A stretch of 25,373 bases of DNA from positions 1-25,373 of the forward strand of contig JADGJA010000295.1 of assembly GCA_027596035.1 (NCBI GenBank), written 5' to 3'. The notes under the pieces were generated by a model. The model was not told the DNA's origin. It ran no database searches and saw only the letters and a program-made list of their open reading frames with translations. Origin of the DNA: Thoreauomyces humboldtii. Lineage: Eukaryota > Chytridiomycota > Chytridiomycetes > Spizellomycetales > Powellomycetaceae. The position numbers were made by a program, and so were the translations under genes. Shown piece by piece: positions 1 through 8,707 of the stretch (its first letter is position 1; each line of letters starts with the position of its first letter).

Positions 1-560
1 CTCTTTGATGGTGTGTAACTGCGATGTGGATGCGTTGTCTCTGGGGGATTCAAAAGTGTGTCAAAAGCGTCTCAAAAAAGATGTGTCAAAAGTGTGTCAA
101 AAGCGTCTCGGGAGACGATGAAACTACCTGCAAATGGTCTCTCTAGTCATCTAATACCCTGCAGTCGTCATCGTAGCGTCCATTCGCCTCTCAAAGCCCT
201 CGTTCAGCTTCTGTAGGCCACCGAAAAAGGTCGAGTTTAGAGCAGCGAAACGGCGACGATGGGGTGCCCGGGAGACGATGAATCTACCTGCAAATGGTCT
301 CTCTAGTCATCTAATATCCTGAGATCGTGCTCGTAGCGTCCGTTCGCCTCTCAAATCCCTCGTTTAGCTTCTGTAGGGCACCGAAAGAGTGTCAAAAAGT
401 GCTCAAAAAAGCGAAGTTAGAAACGGGCATAACTCACCAAATATCTGACCAATGGGGCTGATCCAAGCGTCGTTGGACTCCTTAACACTAGCTCTTTGAT
501 GATGTGTAAGTTCGATGTAGATGCGTAGTCTGCAGTGTGTCGAAAGCGCCCCCAAAACTA
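1..560. repeat. Higher-order direct repeat (period about 490 bp)
   Basis: The stretch starting at 1 (ctctttgatg, then gtgtgtaa, gatgtggatgcg) recurs in diverged form from about 491 (ctctttgatg, atgtgtaa, gatgtagatgcg). Both copies run into a word ending in a tgtgtc-aaagcg motif. In copy 1 this short motif (gtgtcaaaagcgtctc) is itself iterated between about 52 and 108. The array therefore has nested periods: about 22-40 bp inside, 160 bp in the next stretch and about 490 bp overall. No gene is supported here. The first copy may begin before the window. Confidence 0.7.
110..400 (-). repeat. Left array of the ~160-bp repeat (minus orientation)
   Basis: Two tandem units begin at 110 and 270 (gggagacgatgaa, then ctacctgcaaatggtctc, then ctagtcatctaata), giving a period of 160 bp. 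The second unit is truncated near 395, where it passes into gtgtcaaaaagtg sequence. The unit contains cgagtttagagcag at 232-245 and ctcgttcagct at 199-209. The complements of both words occur in the array at 3189-3525, so the two arrays are inverted relative to each other. Confidence 0.75.
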
Positions 561-992
561 AAAACACTCAAACTGCGATTTCTCAGGCACCTGTGATTCG
601 ATTTTGCTCATCTTCACACGCAACACTCCTCGAGCTGAGCTCGTTGTGTGGGTACAAGGACGACATTCTGACGGCTCTGTGGGGAGAAGCGTCACATGTG
701 AAAGGTGCCCAAACAGCGGAATTTCTCAGTATTTCCCTTACCAAGTTAATTATGGACCTCCCCGCCGGCATGATTCCTCCCTTGAGTATAGGACAAAACA
801 TGGAGAACAGGAGAATTGTTGCAAAAAACAGACTGACAGACTGGTGCCGAGGAGGCATGGGTAGAGAGTTGTTTTGAGGGAAGAGAGGGAAATGGACAGG
901 TAACGAACTCTGACTGAAGTGGGTTAAAATTCGACAGACCCCCCTCAACCCGAGTCGAGGAAAAAGAGGGGGTGGGTACAGCACCATTTTCG
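400..992. other. Intergenic stretch, no supported gene
   Basis: Short open frames occur on both strands here. None shows recognisable protein features, and they overlap one another in several frames. Apart from the diverged repeat copy near 491-560, I see nothing that can be annotated. Confidence 0.5.
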
Positions 993-1460
993 CTACGGTA
1001 TGGATGTTTGCAGCAATTTGATAGCTTTGAACAAGGTCTTGATCTCGTGCTCCATGGCCATCAGTCTGTCCTGACTCTCATGTGGATGCTGTTCTTCTCC
1101 GATCTCATCCGCTTTGCTGCGGGGTTCGTCGATCTTGGACGCTACGGCTACTTCCGGCTGCACATCCATCGGCTGTCTTAGCACAGAGTCGTCGATATCC
1201 TCTGGCGTCGATAGCCAAGACATTTTTCCTCCCGGTTGCGTGTTTCGACGTTCGCGCACGTTCGTGCCAATCCCGCCAGCGCGACGGACGTGGAACGACT
1301 CAACCCGCGCGGGCGCATCGATCACGTCCTCCAGGAAGGCGTGCTCGAAAGCCCCTACATCCCTGCATTGGATGTCCACATGAACTATTGGGGGGATCCG
1401 GATTGCGCGCTCTTTATGCTTCGGGGGCTCTACTGCGAGATCGGTCCCGAGGACCTCCAT
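993..1460 (-). CDS. Unrecognised open frame, 155 codons, possible exon
   Basis: An uninterrupted minus-strand frame runs from an ATG at 1460 to a stop at 993. The frame is also open upstream of the ATG, back to about 1580, next to the stop codon of the dioxygenase-like gene. The predicted protein is hydrophilic. Its last 30 residues (RLMAMEHEIK, then TLFKAIKLL) could form a short amphipathic helix or coiled coil. I do not recognise a family. It lies inside the segment bounded by inverted repeat arrays and may be cargo of that segment, a separate gene, or a chance frame. The codon pattern alone cannot separate these options. Confidence 0.25.
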   Translation of the reverse strand: MEVLGTDLAVEPPKHKERAIRIPPIVHVDIQCRDVGAFEHAFLEDVIDAPARVESFHVRRAGGIGTNVRERRNTQPGGKMSWLSTPEDIDDSVLRQPMDVQPEVAVASKIDEPRSKADEIGEEQHPHESQDRLMAMEHEIKTLFKAIKLLQTSIP

Positions 1461-1580
1461 CGCGGAGGAGGCGGGGGGCTTAGTGGTGGAAGTGGCGGTG
1501 GTGATATCGGAAAGGTAACCTTGAGTTACGAACTCTGCGAACCTTAAAAAATGGCACTTTAGTCCAACTCGAAAATGTCA

Positions 1581-2780
1581 TTAAAACTCACATGTATCAC
1601 AAAGTTCGTGAGACATATACACAAGGGAAAACCGGTACAAGCCTTTCCACTCGGTGACAAAGTGTTCTAAAGCGTATGAGCGTATGAAAAAAACATCCCA
1701 AGCTCCAACAGGGAAGCGCACTCCCAGTTGTGGCAACACAGAGTGCCCTCCCTCAAAGCTTCCGAAGCATACGATAGCACACCAGCCGTTCTTCACATCC
1801 TGCAAGCTCCTGTGCCCGAGTTCCCATTCGTTGATAACCATGGCCAGCATGGCAAACGTATTCTGCTCAGGACAGATCTGCCAGAATGGGTCCTGGGCGT
1901 CCAACTTGGCCCTGGTGCGCTGGTAAGACCGAGCTTGATCCGGTGCAACCTCTTTGAACAGAGCTACCACCAAAGCGGAAACTTTGCAAAAGGAAGGTGA
2001 ACCAAGGAAGCTCTGGACCGCTTCTGCACGTTCTTTGCTTCCTCTTGACTCGGCGGAGATGTGCGGGATTGCAAAGTCTCCTTTGACTTGCCATCAGCCG
2101 AAGTGATAAGTGCCATGCTGGGAGGGTTGCTCTTGGAATTGCGGGTGATGCGCTTCTGCATACTGGGAAGGCGGTGCAAGTTGGATGAGGCTTGAGAGCT
2201 CAACGACAAGGCCCTCGTGGAAAGTCTTCATGGTATGTGGGAAGAAGTGAAAGAGGGGCTTCCTTTCCATGTCAACCCCAGTCACAGTTATTTTCTTGCC
2301 ATCCGTCGAGGTGCCGAGGAGAGGATAGGCAACGCAGAGTTTCTGGTCAGCCGTAAAGAGTTCCATCCGTCGTTGAACCGTTTGCTTGGCTTCGTTGTTT
2401 GGCTCAGGTGAGGGTCCAGCCAGGTAACACCCAAGGTTGAAGCTTGCGTGCATCCAGACAAGGCGTTTCTCTCCAAGGAAGCGTCGCTGAAAGGTGATCT
2501 GCCTTTGCACAGAAAAGGCAATGACGTCCTCGAGGGGAAAAACCTTCTTCGGTCGTTGAGACTTGGAGCTTGTGGTCTTTGAAGCTCCACGTTTGAGGAG
2601 AGCCAGAGCCGACTGGGAGTATCATGAAGTATGGCTTTTGCGTTTGAGGTCCACGGAGTCCTGAACAGTGTGGCAAAGAGGGGTCGGTGGAGGGCCGAGT
2701 CGTAGGGAGATCCGTGTTGTTGAAGTTGGCGATGGGATTGCCGTATTCACAGGAGTAAGCACAGGGACCTGAAGGCAGCG
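1581..2780 (-). CDS. TET/JBP-like 2-oxoglutarate Fe(II) dioxygenase-like gene, multi-exon, possibly decayed
   Basis: The 3' exon (1581 to about 2093) encodes a C-terminal region like fungal 2OG-Fe(II) oxygenases of the TET/JBP type. It carries the blocks AMVINEWELGH, GWCAIVCFGSFEGG, a proline-free VGAWDVFFIRSYALEHF segment, and RFSLVYMSHE before the stop. These supply the proximal His (codon at 1812-1814), the distal His (1662-1664) and the 2OG-binding Arg (1632-1634). The residue two after the proximal His, normally Asp, reads Ser (codon 1806-1808). A second frame, about 2094 to 2780, encodes a basic low-complexity N-terminus and a unique block (ITFQRRFLGEKRLVWMH and following). It is broken by an in-frame TGA at 2622-2624 unless an intron removes it. 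I could not fix the intron joining these two parts, and no start codon is certain. The family assignment is by motif memory. Activity is doubtful. Confidence 0.5.
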
Positions 2781-2982
2781 GCGTCGTGGGACTATCGATG
2801 CGGCGTCGTGCTCTGACCATGGCTAACAAGAGAGAGGCAAGAAGGTAACGCTTGCAGGAGAGGTTAGCGAGACTAGATAGAATATTCAAGGCGGCAAGGA
2901 GACGGGAAGAAGAGAGAGTGGACTCAAGCGATAGACGGTAATGCAGTGGCGAGGGACTCCTAGAGGGACTCGTACAGCGTAA

Positions 2983-3063
2983 CCTTGACCACTTCCTGTT
3001 CCGAAGTCCGAGCCGTGCTTGGGTTTGCAATCCTCGTACATTCCCTTGACCACTTCCTGTTCC
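2983..3063. repeat. Short direct repeat, ~61 bp apart
   Basis: The 20-base word ccttgaccacttcctgttcc occurs at 2983-3002 and again at 3044-3063. Each copy is preceded by a tcgtaca word at a similar distance, so the duplicated unit is about 61 bp. It falls in non-coding sequence beside the right repeat array. Confidence 0.8.
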
Positions 3064-3188
3064 ACAAAATCAAGTCCTTCCTTCTGAGTTCAATGGGAGG
3101 CTGCAAGTGGAGCTTGAAAAAGCTTCTGTAAGCCGCCAGTCCGGTTCGGGCCATTTTGGAGATCTTGGGACATGGAGATCTTGAGTGC

Positions 3189-3525
3189 GCGTTTTCTCGG
3201 CTTCCTGCAGGAGCTGAACGAGGCCTTGGAACGCCAAACGGGGACGATCGCAGCGCAATATTTAACTAGGGACAATACTTCCAGGTACTTTTGTTGACTC
3301 TCGGGCACCCCAGCGTTACGCTGCTCTAAACTCGCATTTCTTCCGTTGCCTGTAGGAGCTGAACGAGGACCTCAAAGGGCGAACCGAGGCTGCGAGGACG
3401 ATTGCAGGGTGCGAATTGACTAGGGACGATGCTTTCAGGTACTTCCGTGGTCTATCGGTCACCCCATCGCCGCCGGTACGCTGCTCTAAACTCGCGTTTT
3501 TTTCGGTTGCCTACAGAAGCCTTCA
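3189..3525 (+). repeat. Right array of the ~160-bp repeat (plus orientation)
   Basis: The word ctgctctaaactcg occurs at 3321-3334 and 3481-3494, a period of 160 bp. A diverged earlier partial unit starts near 3189 (cgcgttttctcgg). The word gagctgaacgag occurs at 3211 and 3356. The third unit is cut off near 3520, after ttgcctacagaagcc. The units match the reverse complement of the array at 110-400, including a gggcacccca block, so the two arrays form an inverted pair around the 400-3190 segment. Confidence 0.75.
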
Positions 3526-3746
3526 GAACCTCGCACCAACGTATGGCTTATGCCGGCACACCGCGCACGTCATGACCGTCGTTCTGAGACAAGCTGGACA
3601 TCTGCCGGCCTTCCGTGAGGCCATGAGGTGTCAGGAGGTGCCGACCGTCGTACCGCTTCACAACCTCGCTACACTCTTGCTGTGATACTGCCCTCTGTTC
3701 TTCTCCCCCAAAAAGACCTGATATTCCTTCACATACTCTTGTCATA

Positions 3747-4068
3747 GTCCTGGATCGGACTCTAAAGTTTCCCGGCGTCCTAGTCTCAAGGCGAGCAGTG
3801 GCGTGAAGATGCCCGCAAGGGCATAAAGTCCTGGATCGGACTCTAAACTTTCCCGACATCCTAGTCTCAAGGTGAGCAGTGGCGTGAAGATGCCCTCATG
3901 GACACAAAGTCCTGGATCGGACTCTCAACTTTCCCGGCGTCCTAGTCTCAAGGTGAGCAGTGGCGTGAAGATGCCTGCCGGTGTAAAGTCCTGGAACGGA
4001 CTGTAAACCTTCCCGACGTCCTATTCTCAAGGTGATCAGTGGCGTGCAGATGCTCTCACTGCGGCAAA
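3747..4068. repeat. 79-81 bp minisatellite, four tandem units
   Basis: Units start at 3747, 3828, 3909 and 3988, each with gtcctggatcggactctaaa (or gtcctggaacggactgtaaa in the last), then a tttcccg-cgtcctagtctcaagg block, then gagcagtggcgtgaagatgcc. Spacings are 81, 81 and 79 bp. In the minus direction the 81-bp unit reads open as a repeating 27-residue block (CPxGHLHATARLETRTPG and a basic stretch), but the 79-bp unit breaks the frame. I regard it as a non-coding minisatellite. Confidence 0.9.
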
Positions 4069-4216
4069 CTCCAAAGAGCATGGCGCTGCCGGTCGTTGGG
4101 GTGGAGTTTGAGGTTGTCACCTATGTGGACGTGAAATAGACTTTGCAAGTCTCCAAAAAAAGTGATGATTTATTGACAGGACAGGATGCAAATGGAGACG
4201 AGATGCTCAAGTTCAT

Positions 4217-6349
4217 TCAGATCTCCAGGTCGGCAAGAAGCTCAAATGCCCCGCCGCCCTGAGCGCCCTCATTGTCATCCACGTCCTCATCGTCGCTCTC
4301 CTCCTCCTCCTCACTCTCCTCCAAAGCTTCCTGTTCCGTGACGCTGGGTATCGTCTTGTTCCACTTGCCCTCACCGAAACCCTCCGGCTTGCTACTGAGC
4401 AGGATCCTTCCATCCGCGCACATCCTCAGAATCATATTCGCGCTACGATAAACGTCGGGCCGAGACGCTCTAGCGGTCATGAATCCTCGCTGGAGTGCAA
4501 AGGCTTCGCACATCTTCCACGCGGACCATTTGAACTGTTCTCGCGTTTCCGGATCGTCCTGGTCCGCGTGGTGGAGCGAAAGAACCTTCTCCAAAGGTAC
4601 GCGGGATGCTAGATACGCCACAGCAGTGTAGGGTTCCTGAACCTGCGAGATACGGTACATCCCCGACAAAATCTGCAAGGGTTTCGGGACGATGCCGGGA
4701 AACACGAGGCCCGGACAGTCACAAAGCCGAACGTTAGAGGTGAGGTGGATAGTCTGGAAATGCTTGGTGTGGCCGGGAGTCCGGGACGTCGAAACGACTT
4801 TCTTGCCCATGACGCTGTTGATCAGAGAAGATTTGCCGACGTTGGGGTGACCGATAAGACCGAGGGTGACCCAGTCGTTGTGTGGCTCCGTGTCGCCAGC
4901 GTGTGCGGCATAAGCATCAACGCTTCCTTTGCTCTCCGAATCGCTATCATCCTCGCTATCGTCGTCCGAGCTTCCTTCAGAATGCAGGTCATTAGGAATG
5001 CCCATTCTTTGCAAGCGGCGTCGACGCTTCCCCTGAAACTGCTCTTCCTCTTTCCGTTTGTCTTCCTCTGCACGACGTCTAGTTTCGACTTTGGCAGCAT
5101 CGATCAGCTCCTGCCAGTCAACTTTCGCTCCATCTTTGACGAGATGGACATCTCGGCAAGCTTTCAAGATGTCAGGAATTCCGACTGCCCGAAAGGTAGA
5201 TTTGTGACTCTTCCTGGCGCCGTTTTTGACGACTAAAACGATGTAACGTCAGCATGGAGGCTTGAATGGCATGCGACCGCTATGACACGAACTCGCTCAA
5301 CCTCACCTTGCACCTCGTCTGTGGTCAAGAACTCGTCTTTGGAATAGCAACTAAAGCTTGCTATCACGAGCTCGGGGAACTGTGATTTGAAGTACTGAGT
5401 CCACGCTTCTAGAGTTTCCGGCGTTACTAGGTCAATCTTGAAAGATAGGTATGCGGTTAACGTCTCGATTGGGAACGCGTGATGGGGATGTGGATCGCGA
5501 ACCTTATTGAAGACGAGAACCATCTTCCTGCCTAGCTCCTTGACGACCCAGTCGTAAAGACTTGGCGGAAAGTGAAGAACTGGGTGTCGCACATCCACAA
5601 TGAACAGCACAATATCGCTTATCTCCACTACCCTCCACAATTGTCGCCATACTTCCAGGTTGTGCTCAAAGTAGCTGAGCTCGTCCGCACGGTGCTTTGC
5701 GTAAACCGACGCTTTCCACTCTTCAAAGTATTTTTCTTCACGTTCCTGTAGATGCTCGCGTGATTCGGAGAATGACCAGGCAGGACGCTTGGGGATCGGT
5801 ATTTGCTGCGAGTGCAGCTGTGGAAAGGAGACCTCCATCGCTACCTGATCAAAAAGAAACATTGAGTAACCTTCCGATGCATCGTCTGCCGTTGTCAGTG
5901 TCACTCACCGGCGGCAGCCTTTCCAGAGGGAGCTGGCTTTCCTTCTTCCTCGCTTCGACGACATCTGGCGAAAGTTTCGCAAAAACGGATTCGAGTTCTC
6001 CTTTTCCATAGGCGGCGTCGGAAATGTTCTCGTCCGTCTTTCCAGCAACAACCGAGGAGGGACCCTCGCCGTCCTGGGTAAACAGCACCGTTTTGCCGCC
6101 TTCGCCGCCGTCGCGGAGACCTGGCACGAACTTTTTGTGATCGACGTGGTTATCTATCCAGAGATGAGAATCCGAAACCTATTCAAGCACAAGGCTTCAA
6201 CATGCGGTTCTCGTACCCTCGTCGTCCCAGCCCCATGTGTGATCTTTCTCAGCGTTTTTGACCCGCTTCTTCTGCATGGCGAGCTTTTTCGCCTTGAGAC
6301 TAAAAGGCCGCTTGGTAGGGGCCGAACGTGGTGCAGCTCCTCCTCCCAT
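4217..6349 (-). CDS. GNL1: GNL1-like circularly permuted GTPase (MMR1/HSR1 family)
   Basis: The gene has five exons: 6349-6217, 6153-5909, 5844-5503, 5436-5307 and 5232-4217. Phases close to 621 residues, close to the length of animal GNL1. The N-terminus (KRPFSLKAKKLAMQKKR) is basic, as in the family. The G motifs are circularly permuted: NKID (residues 239-242, rebuilt only after removing intron 3) comes first, then the P-loop GHPNVGKSS (411-419), the TPGHT region and DCPG (455-458). A family signature, QEPYTAVAYLASRVP, follows. The C-terminus is acidic (SEEEEESDDED). Relatives act in ribosome biogenesis or related nucleolar or cytoplasmic GTPase roles; the exact role here is unknown. The start ATG lies 347 bp from the divergent LNP1 start, so the promoters are probably shared. 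Intron 3 (5437-5502, 66 nt) has no stop in frame, so its retention would leave the frame open. Confidence 0.93.
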
Positions 6350-6696
6350 GATGATTTCTTTCGAGGATTCTGATGATGCCTTCCGGATTTGCGTTGAACG
6401 CTGTCGTGAGACTGTTGGTGGCTGATGTTGGTGGCAAAAAGATCAGTACTAAAGAGGGCCTAAGGCTGCTCACCGTTGATGTCATTTCTCCTTCGCCGTT
6501 GGTCACGATGACTGCGGTTTTTTTAGTTTACCGGTAGGGCAATCAAGTTAATTTGGCTTCACATTCCGACTTGGGTTCTGGTGCGCTTGCTGTTGAACAT
6601 CGACAACCAATCTCTCAAGAGCAGAATACTGCTGCACTCCTCTGGCCCACCTCATACTCTGAAAGACGAAGACCAGCGGTCGGTCTTACCGCTGCG
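6350..6696. promoter_or_regulatory. Divergent intergenic region GNL1/LNP1
   Basis: This 347-bp gap between two head-to-head starts must contain both promoters. A short minus-strand frame (ATG at 6506) with a GT donor at its end could be a 5' leader exon or an upstream open frame of GNL1. I see no clear TATA element. The sequence around 6517-6530 (gttttttagttta) is the most AT-rich part. Confidence 0.4.
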
Positions 6697-8461
6697 ATGG
6701 GGGTTCTTTTCTGGCGAAAGCCGCAGGTATTGTCTCCATGGACACACTCGTTTCTTCTTCAGAGCTGCACATAAACGCTTCTATGGATTCCAGGAGAACG
6801 ATGAACAAATACTAGCATCCTTCGAGAACCGCATCCAGAAGTCGCAGTCACGGATGTCCAGCTTGAAGGAACGGCATCGAAGAATTAAAGCGGCGTGGCT
6901 CTACTATTCGGCGTCCGCTTATGTCTTCGTCCTGGTCGCCTACTTTACGTACCTGAAGCCGCGATTCGATCCATGGAACATATGGCTATGGAAAACGGGG
7001 CTCGTTGTGCTAGGCGTGCCGGGGTGCGTGTTTGTCCCTTGAGCATACGAGGAAAGGAAGCGGACACAGGCTCATAGGTTCCCGTATCGTAGAATATACG
7101 CGGTTCAACGATTCATCAAGTTTTGGTATACAAGGAAGGAGACCATTGAAAGTGAGTGAATCACAAAAGAGGATTCCGAAGCTACCTCTCGCGCTTTCTT
7201 ACATTCCGCCATGTGTTTAGAGACGTATCTCGATCAATTGAAGCTCAAGCAACGCGAAAAAGTGGATGCCTTGAAAAAGAACGAGGCTTACCGCAAGACT
7301 CAACAACTGCTCGAGCGTTATGATACCCCAACCAAGGATAAACCCACCCTGGTAAGGCTTTTTTGGTTGAGAAGGTGATCAAATGGTAACTGATAACCCG
7401 GGTCAGGACCCAAATGTTTCGCCCGTCCTCCACTCTCCGACCCAGAACATGCGGATGATACCCCCAAACCTAAGCAGCCCACTTCAGCCGATGCCTTATC
7501 CTCTTGGCACACTCAATCCTGGTAAAAGCCGGTTCTCCGGCTCTCTAGGTCGTCAGAAGGCTGATAAATCTTGTACTTTAGCAGTTCCAATCGGCGGTGA
7601 ACTCATGCGCTTGAACCCACCATCGCCATTGTCCGCTTCAGGGCTCTCGTCAAGTCGAAGTGGGACGCCGGATAGGCGCGATCTGCAGCAGCACCGCGTT
7701 GGTATGTGGTTCATTCGACGCGGAAATGGTAACTATGCTCATGTTTCCTACCAGATTCTCCGATCGGCGTTCCGGGTACAAAAGGATGGTTTGACAAGCT
7801 GATCGATGTCATGATCGGAGAAAACGAGGTAAAATCCCCATTTATACAAGAGTGACGAGGGCGCATGTAAATCGAGTCGTTGGTCCCTAGGGCCCAGCCA
7901 ACAAGTATGCCCTGATCTGCGAAGAATGCTTCACACACAATGGCTTAGTACCGCCGCAAGCGTACGCCAATTCCCGTAAGTTCAAACCGTCGCAACGTGC
8001 CGAACCGTATCTCTTACGCTTTGTACTTTTCAGAATTTTGTTGTATGAAATGCAATCATTTCAACAACTCGAAGAATTATGGTCACTCAGATACTCGGGA
8101 ACCACAAGGGAATTACAGAGCGATCGGTTACGACAGTCGGCGTGCCTCGTACAACAACAGCATGCCAGATTCCCCCCTTGCAGGCCTCGACTCTCCTACC
8201 ATGGACCGATTCAAACGCCGCCGTCCTTCCGCACCATCAACGCCCGTTCAAGCTCCCACGTCTGACTTTGCCGTAAAACTGTCGAACCTACGTCCTGACG
8301 TGGACGGAATTGGCAGTCCTTCCGAGCAGGCCGGACCGTCACTTGTTGACCTGCCGCAGGCCCCTCGGACGCCTAGCCCTGCATTTCCGTCAGAAATCTC
8401 TGAGCCCGTATCTGATCCTGCCCCAGATGATGTCATTACCGATACAAATCCTGCAGAATAG
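6697..8461 (+). CDS. LNP1: Lunapark homolog, ER three-way-junction protein
   Basis: Nine exons were inferred: 6697-6726, 6794-7027, 7070-7151, 7221-7351, 7407-7521, 7582-7701, 7755-7828, 7891-7975 and 8034-8461, giving 432 residues, similar to animal lunapark. The start gives MGVLFWRKPQ, the usual short basic N-terminus. Then come a coiled coil (about 11-40), a transmembrane segment (about 43-63), a second one (about 72-90), and the conserved basic coiled-coil with LLERYD. A GTKGWFDKLIDVMIG block leads into the C4 zinc ribbon (Cys272, Cys275, Cys294, Cys297; YALICEECFTHNG and CCMKC). The tail is Pro/Ser-rich and acidic. Lunapark stabilises tubular ER junctions, with both termini cytosolic. 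The second intron (7028-7069) is only 42 nt, so its borders are the least certain part; a donor at 7016 is an alternative. Confidence 0.92.
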
Positions 8462-8707
8462 GTTCACTGTCCTCCCCCCGCACTCCTTTCTGTAGCACCT
8501 CATATCATAGTTTCTTCTTTGAAACTTCCAATTACGATCGTTATCGGCTTCCGGATCTTTTGTGCATGGAGTTCGTCCAAAAAGTTATGTTACATGGAAA
8601 AAGACAAAGGGCTCTGCCAGCCAAAACGAAAAAAGACAGCTGCGGCGCTCCTAGATACAGTTGGGTAGGAAGGAAGTTTAACGAGCTTCGGCTCACCCTC
8701 GTTGACT

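Noticed and set aside
110..400. CRISPR-like array at the left edge
   Set aside because: The repeats are 160 bp, diverged and contiguous, without short conserved repeats and unique spacers, and the genome is eukaryotic.
2404..3030. Minus-strand open frame of 208 codons
   Set aside because: It is in a different register from the dioxygenase-gene frame over 2404-2614, and its composition (Ser/Leu/Arg/Pro) looks like chance. Part of it might serve as an upstream exon.
7090..7115. Possible tRNA B-box-like word (ggttcaacgattc)
   Set aside because: It lies within the lunapark coding exon, the final conserved C of the B box is missing, and no cloverleaf can be drawn around it.
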